Source of the DNA: Bacteroidales bacterium
GTDB lineage: Bacteria; Bacteroidota; Bacteroidia; Bacteroidales; 4484-276
Reading direction: 5' to 3'
DNA length: 64,000 bases
NCBI GenBank assembly: GCA_035647615.1
Contig: DASRND010000035.1
Coordinates: 61,001 to 125,000 of the forward strand
In this document: positions 7,660 to 17,966 of the stretch, piece after piece
Layout: every line of letters begins with the position of its first letter
How positions within the stretch are numbered: position 1 is the first letter of the stretch
Program-made: the position numbers and the translations under genes
Notes under the pieces: generated by a model
Databases searched by the model: none
What the model was told of the DNA's origin: nothing
What the model saw: only the letters and a program-made list of their open reading frames with translations

Positions 7660-9222
7660 TTAAATCGAAATGTATTCATTTCCTGCAATCGCCATCGCAG
7701 CTTTCACACCATCTACCGCTGAGCTGGTAATTCCGCCGGCATAGCCGCTTCCTTCACCCAGGATATAAATATTATCAAAACCATCACAACGGCGGTGTTC
7801 ATCGCGAATTACCTGCACGGGCGCACTGGTTTTAGTTTCCAGTCCAATCATCACCCCCGTTTCAAAACCTTTGATCTTGCGGCTAAAGTTGCTCATCCCC
7901 TCTTTGAATGCCGCGATAGTTGCGGCAGGCAACAACTGCCTGAAGTCATGGGGAAAAACTTCAAAAGGATAGCTGTTGGCAGGAAGCGTGGCTGCAGTTT
8001 TATCCAATAAAAAATCAGCTATCCGGTTTCCGGGAGCGGCATAACTTTTTGTAAGATCAAAAACGCGTTGCTCCAGCTTTTCCATCCACGCAAGCATGCC
8101 GGCGAAGTCAACCGTTTTGTTGCCCGGTACTTGTTCCGGATGCAAACCCGCCACGATGGCTGCGTTAGCAAAGGGCGAATTGCGGGCATAATCCGAAACG
8201 CCATTCACGATGTTTTGCATTTCGGCCGGAGCAGAAGGAACCACTTTACCGCCTGGACACATACAAAACGAATAGACTGGAAGCCCGTTGGAGGCTTTGT
8301 GGGTGAGTGTATAATCGGCAGCTTTTAGCCCGGGCAAGTGCTCCCTGCCCCACTGCGAGCGGTTGATAAGCGGCTGCGGATGCTCCACGCGCACCCCAAT
8401 AGCAAAAGGCTTGAGCCGAAAAGCAATGCCGTGGCGGTGCAACATTCTGTAGGTGGCGTACGACGAATGTCCTGGCGCCATCAGCAGCATATCGCAAGGA
8501 TAAGTTTGCTGTGCGGTGATAACTTCGGTGCAACGCCTGCCGGTGATTTTGATGTCAATAACTTCGCTGTCGAAAATCATGCGCCCGCCCAGGGATTGAA
8601 ATTGCCGGCGCAGCTCCGGAACAATGCGCCGCAGGTTATCGCTGCCGATGTGTGGTCGCGCCAGATACCGAATCTCCTCTGGAGCGCCGGCGCTTATGTA
8701 GGTATCAAAAACGAATTGCTTCTCCAGCGCTATTCCTTTGGTGCGGGAGGTAAGCTTGCCATCGGAAAAAGTACCTGCACCTCCTTCGCCGTGGCAGTAG
8801 TTGGCGTGGCTATTAAAAGCAGATTTTCCTTGTTCAAAATCCAGAACCGACTGGTAACGTTTGCCGGCTTCGGGGCCTTTCTCGAGCAAGGTGACATTAA
8901 AACCCGACTTCTGCAACACCAGCGCGGCAAAAAATCCAGCCGGACCGCTGCCCACCACCACAACATGCTGCGGCCGCTTTTGGTAATGAATATTGAGCTG
9001 CGGCGGAGTTTCGTAAATTTCACCTTTGCGTTCCTGCGAAAAGATCCGCACACGCGCCAGCCAAAAAATATCGGCCTTGTGCCGCGCATCAAGGCTTTGC
9101 TGTAAAAGTTCCCACCTAAATTTTTTAACGCCCGCTTTGGCCGCTACCTTCTTTCGCAGCACCTCCTCCTGATAGTTTGTAGGGAGTTTTATTTCAACAT
9201 CCTGAAAATAGATTGGTGACAT
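7660..9222 (-). CDS. FAD-dependent dehydrogenase (COG2509-type NAD(P)/FAD oxidoreductase)
   Basis: 520 residues. A short N-terminal domain of about 85 residues precedes a Rossmann FAD motif, VVVGSGPAGFFAALVL, near residue 90. The segment CHGEGGAGTFSDGKLTSR and the C-terminal GEGSGYAGGITSSAVDG (second FAD contact) are characteristic of the uncharacterised family often annotated as FAD-dependent dehydrogenase. The substrate is unknown. Cytoplasmic: no signal peptide is seen. It stands alone on the minus strand; downstream lies the family A palindrome. A helical linker and the sequence SGLP-less middle give no further clue to partner proteins. Confidence 0.85.
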   Translation of the reverse strand: MSPIYFQDVEIKLPTNYQEEVLRKKVAAKAGVKKFRWELLQQSLDARHKADIFWLARVRIFSQERKGEIYETPPQLNIHYQKRPQHVVVVGSGPAGFFAALVLQKSGFNVTLLEKGPEAGKRYQSVLDFEQGKSAFNSHANYCHGEGGAGTFSDGKLTSRTKGIALEKQFVFDTYISAGAPEEIRYLARPHIGSDNLRRIVPELRRQFQSLGGRMIFDSEVIDIKITGRRCTEVITAQQTYPCDMLLMAPGHSSYATYRMLHRHGIAFRLKPFAIGVRVEHPQPLINRSQWGREHLPGLKAADYTLTHKASNGLPVYSFCMCPGGKVVPSAPAEMQNIVNGVSDYARNSPFANAAIVAGLHPEQVPGNKTVDFAGMLAWMEKLEQRVFDLTKSYAAPGNRIADFLLDKTAATLPANSYPFEVFPHDFRQLLPAATIAAFKEGMSNFSRKIKGFETGVMIGLETKTSAPVQVIRDEHRRCDGFDNIYILGEGSGYAGGITSSAVDGVKAAMAIAGNEYISI

Positions 9223-9433
9223 ATTATTTCCTTTTCTTTATTAATGAGCTTTTCGCTTTCGCTAAATTCCAAATTTCAGAACTCCTGACCCGGCGTAAAT
9301 CTCATGTCGCGATTTTTAGATTTCTCCCTTAAAATTTGCTACGCAAATTTTCCAGTCGAAATGACAGAGCCCATGGGCTGATTTGGGAGGAAGGGTCGGG
9401 CGTTCTCAAACACTAAATTTCAAAAAAACTAAA

Positions 9434-9466
9434 AGAAAAAAGGCCGGAAACAGTGTCCCGGCCTTT
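9434..9466 (-). terminator. Terminator of the first C25 protease gene
   Basis: AAAGGCCGG (9439-9447) pairs with CCGGCCTTT (9458-9466), with a run of A on the plus strand at 9436-9441 that reads as T on the minus strand. Confidence 0.85.
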
Positions 9467-9487
9467 AAAAACTCACTTCATGAAAAA

Positions 9488-12400
9488 TTATTCTTTTATG
9501 ATCTTTTCGATGATTATTCCGCAGTTGCTGCGAAGATACAGATAATAAACTCCCTGTGCCATATTCGAAAGATCGATGCTGTGGATAGCCGCTCCATTTA
9601 TTTTCAGTGTTTCGGCCATCACTTGCACACCGAGTGCATTCATCAGCGTAAGCTCGTAGGTAGTTTCCTGCGTAGAGTTGAGTTGCAGATTGAAGATGCC
9701 GGTGGTAGGATTGGGATAAACGCTTACTCCTTTTGTAGAAATATCGTTGATGCCCGTAGGATCCATCACCATAATTTCGAGGCCGTCAGAATATTCGCCC
9801 ATGCCGCAGTCGTTGCCACCACATACTTTCAGGATAGCACTGCCCACGTAGGTTTCGCTCCAAACAATCTCAACCTCATTCATATTCATCGACATTACGC
9901 CTGCTTCTGCAGGAATGAGCACCCATTCGTAAAGAGTGCAATTGTCGAGCATCTGTGTCTGATACATCTCGGTTTCGCCATTTCCAACAGCTACATCGCC
10001 ATCGATAGCACCAGCCTTTGCCGGAACATCATCCACATGGATGTAATTGTATTTTGTCATCTGCTGTGAATCGGTTCCGTCAGAGATTTCGAGGGTTACA
10101 TTATAAACGCCTTTGGTGTTGTAAACCACCACAGGATTTTGCTCGGTGGAGATTTCGGGAGTACCGCCGGGGAAAGTCCACAGCCAGCTTACGGCGCCAA
10201 GAGAAGCATCCGTATAGGTTACTTCCATGCCGGCGCAACCTTCGGTGACAGAGGCGGTAAAGTTGGAAACCAGCGTAGCGGGCATCATGCCGAAGAAGTC
10301 GAGATAAGCTTCCATAAGTTCGATGCGTCCGGTGGCAATGCCGCCAAACTCGTGTGAGGCACCAATAGTTTTATAGACGCCGCCATCGTTGGCAACGGCC
10401 GTTCCATAGCTTGGCGACTGATTGTTAAGAATCAAAGTACCGGTAGTCGCCACCATGCGGTCTATCCAGTTGTTGTCGCCAGTGTAGGACATCGACATGC
10501 CTTCGGTAAAAGTACCTACAACCCCCACTATAGTTCCCAAATCGCCGCTGCCATCGGCAGTGCCATTGAGCCCAAACATACTATGAACAGGTGTGGGAGT
10601 ATTAAAATACCAGGTATCGCCACCTTCCATGTACAGCTTGCCGCCGGCATTCAGGTAGTCGGCGAGCTTTTGTCCGTCGGCATTGCTTAGCGAAGTATTG
10701 TTGTTATAAATACCAAGTGACACAAATATGGATGAATAAAGATTAAGATCGGCGGGCAGATTGGTAACTTCATCGTAAGCCAGACCAATCTCGTCGAGGG
10801 CATCTGCTATTTTGTTGGCTGAGTTGTGATTTCCGTCCTTATCTACGATGAGTACCGGTATTTGGCCTACTACGATCGTGAATCCGTCGGTGGCCATCAG
10901 ATCTTTCTCAGCAGTCATTTCAAAATCTAAATTCACCTGATGACCTGCCGGAGTAGCTTCGTCGGCGGTAACTTCAAATTCAGCTACAGCGCTCTCACCG
11001 GCTTCCAAAACTCCGTAACTCATCGAAGAACTATGGATGGTGAGATACATATCGCTGGAAGTAAGGTCACCCACAACGTTATCCGCCATAGCGCCACCGG
11101 CATTAGTTATCGACACCGAAATTGTGGCTGATTCGCCCGGATCAAGCTTTCCGTTGTTGTTTCCGGTAATATCCGAAATGGTAAACGCATCAAACTTCAG
11201 CACGCCAGCCGTGGCGGTAAGTACAAATGTGCTTTCCCAGGTTTCGCTACCGGTAGCCGTTACATTGAAAGCTACGTTGTGTCCGTTAGGAACATCATTG
11301 GCAACTTCTACTGCAAAGGCATTTTCGATTGTAACAATTGCATCAGGTGCAATGGTTCCGAAGTTTTCGGTAGCATCCGTGATGGCTACATATTCGTCGT
11401 CGGTAGTGATGGTAACCAATACATTGGTAGCATTGGCAACGCCCACATTTTTCATGGCCAGATTAAGCGTGGAAGCTTCACCATAGATCAGTTTACCGGA
11501 AGGTGTATTAACAGCCACCTGGTTGAAGATTACGTAAGGGCCGGTTGGTGGGATACACTGGATGTTTTCGTAAATAGTTTCGCCGTTGAAAGCCGTAACA
11601 ACGAGCTTCACGTCGCCGGGCTGGAAATTATTAGGAATGGATACATAACCGTTTTCATCAGAATAGGCACTGGCAAAGATTTCATCTTGCGAAAGCGCAA
11701 CCATCGCGCCTTCAAAAGGAGCACCATTAAGGTTAACTGTGGTTTCGAAATCGGCACCTACCAGCATCACATTATTAGAAACGGTAACCGGAGCGGCTTC
11801 GTCGGTTCTTATCTGCAAAGAGGCATCACCAAAAGTAATCCATGTTTGCAGGGTCTCCAGGTCGGAAGAACCGCTGCTCTCGGTGTACATCAAAACGAGC
11901 CCGTTAACAACGATAGAGCCAATAATTGTGCGGCCTTCGGTGGTACTGATACCGTTGCCGGGATTGGTGGCGTAATTATAACCACCAGTAATAATATCAT
12001 TAAAATAGTCCTGACCACGCATTGGCGGATCCCAAGACTGGTTGATGGTTGACATAAGCGTCATAATGGCGCCGCCGTTTTCTTTCCGGAGCCAGGCTTC
12101 GGCAAAACAGTCGCCCGAATGAAAAGCACCATTAACACAAGCAACCGAGAAAATAAAGGGCAGTTTGTTGCCATTGGTAAGGCTATTTACATTAGAACTG
12201 CTAAAGCCACTGGAACCCCAGGAAGTTTGTGAGCCATGGCCGCAATAGTTTATAATGCTGGCGCCTTGCTCCAGATAGTTTTTCACCATAGTGGAATTCC
12301 CCGATGGGTCGTAGGCGGTGTACATGTTATTATAAGTAAACGGATGGAGCTTGTGATTATAGATTATGTCGATGTGTTCATAATCCTTCTCGCCATCATC

Positions 12401-13501
12401 GCCGGGGCCCTGGGTACTGGCAATACCAATAGCATTGGGATACCAGGTTCCTTCGGGATTCTTTTCGTATTCGATAGTCTTATTTACTTGCACGGTAACC
12501 TGAGCCGGATTGTTTGCCGAAAAACGACCGATAGCAATTTCCGGGAAATAATCGGTACCTACCACACAGCCCAGCATCGGATCCGTAGGAGCATTGGAAT
12601 AGCCAGCCGTTTCTGATTTTATGTCGGCCCAGTCGCCCACGAGCTGTACGTAAAGAATGTCATTGTTTGCGTTGTAACTCTGCTGGATAAGGCTTTTCAC
12701 GTTGGTGCCGGTAGCAACCACTTCTTTATAAACCCCAAAACCTTTTTCCCTCTTCCAGTCGATGTATGGCTGGATGGCAGCTTCGTCGCGGGCAGTGGTG
12801 ATAACTAGAATATCGCCGACTTCGCCCATGTCCATCACATCCTGCTGGTTTTCGTAATTCATAAATAATGAAGTGTAAAGACCTTCCATTGCCGGGAAAT
12901 ATTTCCCCGAGGTGCTGTACAACGGATTCACCGGAGCAGAGTCGTCAGGTGTAAGGGTTACTTCGATATTTGTGTAAACGCGAACGGTATTCGTAACCGC
13001 ATTGTAGCTGAAAGGATAGATGTAAACGGTAGCACCGCGCACGTCTTTAATAATAAAAGGATCGGTGAACGTAGCAACTTCAGCGGGGAAAAAAGTGTTG
13101 GTAATCGATTCGGGAGCAATAACGTATGGAATCGTCGAGGGATCCTGGTCGCGGTAGATCACTCCACGCGAAGGCACCAGCGGGGCTTCTACCTGTAAAT
13201 CAACAAAAGAAAGAGCCGAAACCTGCATGATCATATTCTTTACAGGATCGAGCTGAATATTGGCATTGATAAATGGAAGCTCCGCAAAGCCTTGTTCTTT
13301 GGTGGTAACGTTACGAGCAAAATCGATAGCCGAAAACACAGTACCATCAAGAGTAACGGTTCTGATACTATAATCTTTGATTGTAAATTGCAGGGTGGCA
13401 CTACCAGAGGCACCTTGCTTGTACTGTAGGTCGTAGCCGTTATTAGCCATCAGACCAACAAAAGCAAAAAGAAGAAAAACATTTAAAAAGATTTTTTTCA
13501 T
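9488..13501 (-). CDS. Gingipain-like C25 cysteine protease with PKD and T9SS sorting domains
   Basis: 1337 residues from the ATG at 13499-13501, chosen because a signal peptide begins there (MKKIFLNVFLLFAFVGLMA); a longer frame exists upstream but adds a non-signal extension. Layout: propeptide-like region (to about 230), C25 catalytic domain (about 250-580), an Ig-like segment, a CARDB-like domain (GNNNGKLDPGESATI), a Rossmann-like domain near residues 920-1130 (PVLIVDKDG, YLNAGGKLYMEGGDTW), a PKD domain (VSWLWTFPGGTPEIS) and a T9SS tail (VSVYPNPTTGIFNLQ). The catalytic pair is His422 in the GHG motif and Cys455 in ACVNG, 33 residues apart as in RgpB (211/244). It is expected on the surface or secreted. 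A paralogue lies immediately upstream. Confidence 0.9.
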   Translation of the reverse strand: MKKIFLNVFLLFAFVGLMANNGYDLQYKQGASGSATLQFTIKDYSIRTVTLDGTVFSAIDFARNVTTKEQGFAELPFINANIQLDPVKNMIMQVSALSFVDLQVEAPLVPSRGVIYRDQDPSTIPYVIAPESITNTFFPAEVATFTDPFIIKDVRGATVYIYPFSYNAVTNTVRVYTNIEVTLTPDDSAPVNPLYSTSGKYFPAMEGLYTSLFMNYENQQDVMDMGEVGDILVITTARDEAAIQPYIDWKREKGFGVYKEVVATGTNVKSLIQQSYNANNDILYVQLVGDWADIKSETAGYSNAPTDPMLGCVVGTDYFPEIAIGRFSANNPAQVTVQVNKTIEYEKNPEGTWYPNAIGIASTQGPGDDGEKDYEHIDIIYNHKLHPFTYNNMYTAYDPSGNSTMVKNYLEQGASIINYCGHGSQTSWGSSGFSSSNVNSLTNGNKLPFIFSVACVNGAFHSGDCFAEAWLRKENGGAIMTLMSTINQSWDPPMRGQDYFNDIITGGYNYATNPGNGISTTEGRTIIGSIVVNGLVLMYTESSGSSDLETLQTWITFGDASLQIRTDEAAPVTVSNNVMLVGADFETTVNLNGAPFEGAMVALSQDEIFASAYSDENGYVSIPNNFQPGDVKLVVTAFNGETIYENIQCIPPTGPYVIFNQVAVNTPSGKLIYGEASTLNLAMKNVGVANATNVLVTITTDDEYVAITDATENFGTIAPDAIVTIENAFAVEVANDVPNGHNVAFNVTATGSETWESTFVLTATAGVLKFDAFTISDITGNNNGKLDPGESATISVSITNAGGAMADNVVGDLTSSDMYLTIHSSSMSYGVLEAGESAVAEFEVTADEATPAGHQVNLDFEMTAEKDLMATDGFTIVVGQIPVLIVDKDGNHNSANKIADALDEIGLAYDEVTNLPADLNLYSSIFVSLGIYNNNTSLSNADGQKLADYLNAGGKLYMEGGDTWYFNTPTPVHSMFGLNGTADGSGDLGTIVGVVGTFTEGMSMSYTGDNNWIDRMVATTGTLILNNQSPSYGTAVANDGGVYKTIGASHEFGGIATGRIELMEAYLDFFGMMPATLVSNFTASVTEGCAGMEVTYTDASLGAVSWLWTFPGGTPEISTEQNPVVVYNTKGVYNVTLEISDGTDSQQMTKYNYIHVDDVPAKAGAIDGDVAVGNGETEMYQTQMLDNCTLYEWVLIPAEAGVMSMNMNEVEIVWSETYVGSAILKVCGGNDCGMGEYSDGLEIMVMDPTGINDISTKGVSVYPNPTTGIFNLQLNSTQETTYELTLMNALGVQVMAETLKINGAAIHSIDLSNMAQGVYYLYLRSNCGIIIEKIIKE

Positions 13502-13583
13502 ACAGTGAAAATTTAAAAGTTTGATGAGTTTAAAAAAAATTATTTTGTTTAGTAATGAATCCAAAATTGAGAATAATCGAAAT

Positions 13584-16500
13584 TTATTTTCCAAGAATAA
13601 GCTTGCGCGATACATTCTTATCTGCGCTTTGCAAAATCATATAATAAACACCGCTGTCGAAGAGGGAAAGGTCTATGTCAAAGCTGTTGATCCCAAAGCG
13701 GTCTAAATTTTCCATGGTTTCCTGATACAAATTCTGCCCGTACGCATTGATGATAGAGACGACAAGCCTGTCGTCATTTTCAGCCAGAAAGTCGATGTGT
13801 ACTTTATCGACAGTCGGATTGGGGAAAATCCTGAAATTGCCCTGACGTTCAAGCTCAGCAATAAAAGTAGGCTGAAAGAAAATACTGTTGGATGGCACTG
13901 AGTGACACCCCGACACATTTGTAATAATATTGTAATAATTTCCGGCCACGGTGGGACGATACGTCTGTCCCACAGCTCCCACTATAACCCCCGTGTCGTT
14001 GTACCATTGGTTTCCGTACTGCATCGACGACAACAGGTTTTCGCCCACTTGTACGATTTCAGGAGTGGCAGGCACCGGGTGCACTTCCACCAGGATTTCG
14101 TCAGTATAAGTCTGGGCTTTGATCATATCGGTAACTGTGACCACATAAAAGGTGTTGCTGAGCGGCATGGCCACAGGATTGCGCAAAGCAGAATTGCTGA
14201 GCGCTTCGGCAGGCGACCATTTGTAATGATAATTGCCCGATCCTCCATACACGCTTACGTTGAGCTGTGTAGCTTCGCCGGCGCATATTTCGGCAGGTGC
14301 CGCCGTGATGTTGCCCGACAAAGAGTTGCTGGTGATAATCCCAAAGAACTCCAGATATTTCTTCATCAAGCCAATTCGATTGTTGCCATAGCCACCAAAT
14401 TCTGCTGAGGTGCCAATTGTTTTGTAAGTTTCGGCATCGTTTGCAATGGCACAATTATAGGCAGGACTGGCATTTTTTAAAATAACAAAACCGGCATCGA
14501 CAGGTTGCAAATGATCAATCCAACTGTTGTCGCCGGTGTATTCCATGGTAAGCCCCTGCGTCATGGTTCCGTTTACACCCTCGACGGTAGATAAATCGTT
14601 GCCGCCATCTGCCACGCCTTCGATGGCGAAAAGCGGATGCACTGCCGTAGGGGAATTATAAAACCAGGCATCGCCACCTTCGAGGTAGAGGTTTCCACCC
14701 GCCATCAGATAATCGTAAAGCTTCTGCCCCTCATCAACCGTAAGTGCATGGTTTTCGGGATAGACGCCCAGACAAACCAAGATGGAGGCATACTTTTGTA
14801 AATCCTCCGGAAGACTGGTTTCGGTCGCAGCCGAAATATTTAGCGCTTCGATGGCTTCAGCTATTTTATAAGCCGAATTGTTGTTTTTATCCAAATCGAC
14901 GATCAGCACCGGCACCTGACCAATCACCACAGTAAATTCAGAAATTTTATTCCCGGTAAGGGTATCTTCAAAATCGAGCATTGCGGTGGCCACCAAACCG
15001 ACTGGCGTATTTTCGTCGGCAGATATTTCGTAAGTTGCCATGGCCTGTCCGTCCACATCAATATCGCCGTAAGGCAAATAATCGATGGTGTTAACGGTGA
15101 GATACGCATTATCGCTCGTGAGCCTGCCAATAACCGCCGCTGCAGCAGCGCTTCCGTTATTTTCTATTAATGTTGTGATTAACACAGTTTCTCCGGCGTC
15201 AATGCGTCCGTTGTTATTTCCCTGAGAATCGTCGATGCTAAAACCGCCAAAATTGAGCTGCGGCGCATGTCCTTTGATGGAAAATTTGCTGTTCCATATT
15301 TCCACACCATCACTGGCCTGAAGTACAAACCCCACCTGATGGCCATCCGGAATATTGCCAGAGAAAGTAATTTCAAAAATATTTTCAAGTGTAACCGTTG
15401 CATCCGGATAAAGATTGCCAAGCACCGCGTTGCCATTGTCTATCTCAACAAATTCGTCATCTGACGCTAAAGTGAGCGTGACGTTATTTGCAGGTTGCAA
15501 TCCAAAATTCTTCATCGAAACATCCAAACCAAATGTTTCTCCGTATTCGGCCAACCCGTTTCCATTGGTTTGCAAATCATTTACACCAAAACCATCGAGC
15601 AATACATAGGGAGCATCGGGAGCGGCTACGACAATGGTGGCGCTGTATGGCTGCAGGTTTTGCCCGGTGATCACTATCTCTGCTTCACCAGGCAGCACAA
15701 TGGGTTCATCAAAAACCACTTCGGCCAGCCCGTCGGCATCGGCCAGAGCAGCGCCGTGTAAAACGTCTTCTGTCGAAATGGCCACAAAAGCATGCGGCGC
15801 AGTGTTTACAACCAGCGATGGCTGACCGGGTGTGATCAATGGCACATAATCGGCGGTAATGGCTGAAGGCTGCGAAAAATAAACCATCAGCGATGGATCG
15901 CCCATCAGGTGGTAAACTTCCCAATAATATTTCTCGAGTTGCGCGCCGGCCTGCGTCACCGCAAGGTTTCCGGCTACGGGCATTTGCCCTTGCGTTACGT
16001 ACCAGTCGTCGACAGCAATTCCGGGCATGTCGTGGAAAGTTCGGTCGAAGGCACCAAGGTGCGTGGGGTTATAAACAGGATTGGCCGATACGGCTTCAAA
16101 GCCTACCGACCACCAAAAATCTTCGTTCCAGTAAGTATTGTTGCTGGCGCCGATATAGCCTACGGCGCCTTTCAAAGGAGCGCGCAGCACTGCTTCGGCC
16201 AGGCAGGTTGCCTGAAAATTGGCAGAGGAGCAGCAATTGCCCACCATCAGCGGATACTTATGTGCATTGGTAAGCGCAGAAACATTGCCGGTAACAAAGC
16301 CGGGATTGCTCCATCCCGACGGGCTGCAATGTGCAGTATAGTTTACGTAGGAGACGCCCTGCGAAATATTTTCGATAATCAACTCCGAATATTTACCACT
16401 GGCGGGTTCGGGCTGCAGATAGGTGTGGGTTTGCAATCCATGTGCTTCGTTAAAATAATTTGTCGAGCCATAGTTCACCTGACCGTTTCCCCAGACAGAG

Positions 16501-17702
16501 CCATGTGTGGGATCCGCTCCGGCAATGAGCACCGCCTCATCCAAAAACGACGGGTCAGGAAACTGATACTGCTCATATTCTAATGTCTTATCAATTTGGG
16601 GCTGCAGCTCCGCCAAGGTGTTTGCGGAGAAACGTCCATAAAAAGCATCCGGGAAATGATCGTCGGTATATTCAGCGTAATAAAGATCAGTAACGTGTCC
16701 GCCGGTGGTGCCGCCAAAGGCTGGAATTTGCGCCACATCGCCCACCAGCAAAACAAAAGTTTGCGATGCATAACCTTCGGGAGGATTGTTGTAAAAATCT
16801 TTCAGGTATTGACGGATGCTAACGGAGGTATTTCCTACCGAAGGGTCGTCGGTGTAAGCTTCTACAACTTTAAAACCTTTGCGGGATTTCCATGCTACCA
16901 AAGGCTGAAGAGCATCGGCAAACATCGGATCGGAAACAATGATGTAAGTGATCGAAGGATTGCCGTATGCATAACCATCCGCAAGCTCTTTAAAATTAAA
17001 AACGCTCCCGGCAACACTTTTAAAATACTGATTGTTGTAGTTGGCTTTCAATTGCAGCGTAGCTGGCACATTGGCATTTGTGTAAACAACATTAACACTC
17101 AATTGCCGGTACACGCGCACGATTCCTTTTACAGGATTGTATTGTACGGGCGCTATCTCAAGCCTCGCCAGCCTTACGCCACGCATCGTGCCCAACGGAA
17201 CCACTTTTACCAGCTCATCGCTGTTGAAATCATCTAAATTATAGGCAGACGCATCATGTGCAAAAGTCGCCAGCTCAGGATTGTCACTTTTTGATACAGG
17301 AGGCTGCACCGGAATAATCTGTGCATCAATTCCATAATCAGCGAGATTAATATCTTGATAATTCGATTTGATAATTTCGATGGAAATATCGCAACCCAAA
17401 GGAATTTCAATCAGCTTTTTCATTACCGGCAACATAGGCGTTCCCACTTGCGTGGAATAACCATAGCCATCAGCCCGAAGCTGCACGTAAGCTGCGGAAT
17501 TTGATTTCACTTCAAAAGTTTCGATTTTGCCAAGGCTGTTGCTAAGGGTAAGCTCCTGATAAGTGTTTTCGCCAATAACGATTTGGGTGGGTTCATTACC
17601 AAACTGCAAAACTTGTGCTATAAGGCCTTCCTGGGTGGGCATGAAAGCCGCCAGGAACACCATCAGCACAAGTAAAACATTGATGCTAAATCGTTTGGTC
17701 AT
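13584..17702 (-). CDS. Second gingipain-like C25 cysteine protease with T9SS sorting domain
   Basis: 1372 residues, signal peptide at the start (MTKRFSINVLLVLMVFLAAF). It has the same order as its downstream neighbour: propeptide-like region, C25 domain, Ig-like and CARDB-like parts (GNNNGRIDAGETVLI), the Rossmann-like domain (PVLIVDLDKNNN, YLMAGGNLYLEGGDAW), but an Ig-like domain (CAGEATQLNVSV) in place of PKD, and a T9SS tail (FRIFPNPTVDKVHID). The putative catalytic residues are His458 in TAHCS and Cys491 in GNCCSS, again 33 residues apart, but the usual GHG is replaced by A-H-C, so specificity or activity may differ. It ends 82 bases before the start of the next gene; the two probably arose by tandem duplication and may be co-transcribed. 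Confidence 0.88.
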   Translation of the reverse strand: MTKRFSINVLLVLMVFLAAFMPTQEGLIAQVLQFGNEPTQIVIGENTYQELTLSNSLGKIETFEVKSNSAAYVQLRADGYGYSTQVGTPMLPVMKKLIEIPLGCDISIEIIKSNYQDINLADYGIDAQIIPVQPPVSKSDNPELATFAHDASAYNLDDFNSDELVKVVPLGTMRGVRLARLEIAPVQYNPVKGIVRVYRQLSVNVVYTNANVPATLQLKANYNNQYFKSVAGSVFNFKELADGYAYGNPSITYIIVSDPMFADALQPLVAWKSRKGFKVVEAYTDDPSVGNTSVSIRQYLKDFYNNPPEGYASQTFVLLVGDVAQIPAFGGTTGGHVTDLYYAEYTDDHFPDAFYGRFSANTLAELQPQIDKTLEYEQYQFPDPSFLDEAVLIAGADPTHGSVWGNGQVNYGSTNYFNEAHGLQTHTYLQPEPASGKYSELIIENISQGVSYVNYTAHCSPSGWSNPGFVTGNVSALTNAHKYPLMVGNCCSSANFQATCLAEAVLRAPLKGAVGYIGASNNTYWNEDFWWSVGFEAVSANPVYNPTHLGAFDRTFHDMPGIAVDDWYVTQGQMPVAGNLAVTQAGAQLEKYYWEVYHLMGDPSLMVYFSQPSAITADYVPLITPGQPSLVVNTAPHAFVAISTEDVLHGAALADADGLAEVVFDEPIVLPGEAEIVITGQNLQPYSATIVVAAPDAPYVLLDGFGVNDLQTNGNGLAEYGETFGLDVSMKNFGLQPANNVTLTLASDDEFVEIDNGNAVLGNLYPDATVTLENIFEITFSGNIPDGHQVGFVLQASDGVEIWNSKFSIKGHAPQLNFGGFSIDDSQGNNNGRIDAGETVLITTLIENNGSAAAAAVIGRLTSDNAYLTVNTIDYLPYGDIDVDGQAMATYEISADENTPVGLVATAMLDFEDTLTGNKISEFTVVIGQVPVLIVDLDKNNNSAYKIAEAIEALNISAATETSLPEDLQKYASILVCLGVYPENHALTVDEGQKLYDYLMAGGNLYLEGGDAWFYNSPTAVHPLFAIEGVADGGNDLSTVEGVNGTMTQGLTMEYTGDNSWIDHLQPVDAGFVILKNASPAYNCAIANDAETYKTIGTSAEFGGYGNNRIGLMKKYLEFFGIITSNSLSGNITAAPAEICAGEATQLNVSVYGGSGNYHYKWSPAEALSNSALRNPVAMPLSNTFYVVTVTDMIKAQTYTDEILVEVHPVPATPEIVQVGENLLSSMQYGNQWYNDTGVIVGAVGQTYRPTVAGNYYNIITNVSGCHSVPSNSIFFQPTFIAELERQGNFRIFPNPTVDKVHIDFLAENDDRLVVSIINAYGQNLYQETMENLDRFGINSFDIDLSLFDSGVYYMILQSADKNVSRKLILGK

Positions 17703-17966
17703 GAAATAAACTCGTTGTTATTAATAATTTATCCGCGAAATCAGGCGCAAAATTAGGCTTTAAACAGACATCATTGTAATTTATTTTAGAAAGTATCCCT
17801 ACCTTTACTTTCCCACTTTTCCAGTCTACCGCCTTGTGAATCAACTTTCCAAACAAAAACTAGTGCCTACTGTTCAAAATTGAAAGGGTCAAATTTAGTA
17901 TTGTTTGGCAGTAGAGCAAGAGGGGCTGGTGTTAAAAAATTGTTAATGTGGGAGAAGTTCGTTGTT

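Noticed and set aside
8338..9105. 255-codon plus-strand frame inside the FAD oxidoreductase gene
   Set aside because: Shadow frame; the minus strand encodes the FAD-binding motifs.
13502..13615. Start of the first C25 protease at 13615
   Set aside because: Adds 38 residues before a perfect signal peptide and overlaps the end of the upstream gene; the ATG at 13501 is preferred.
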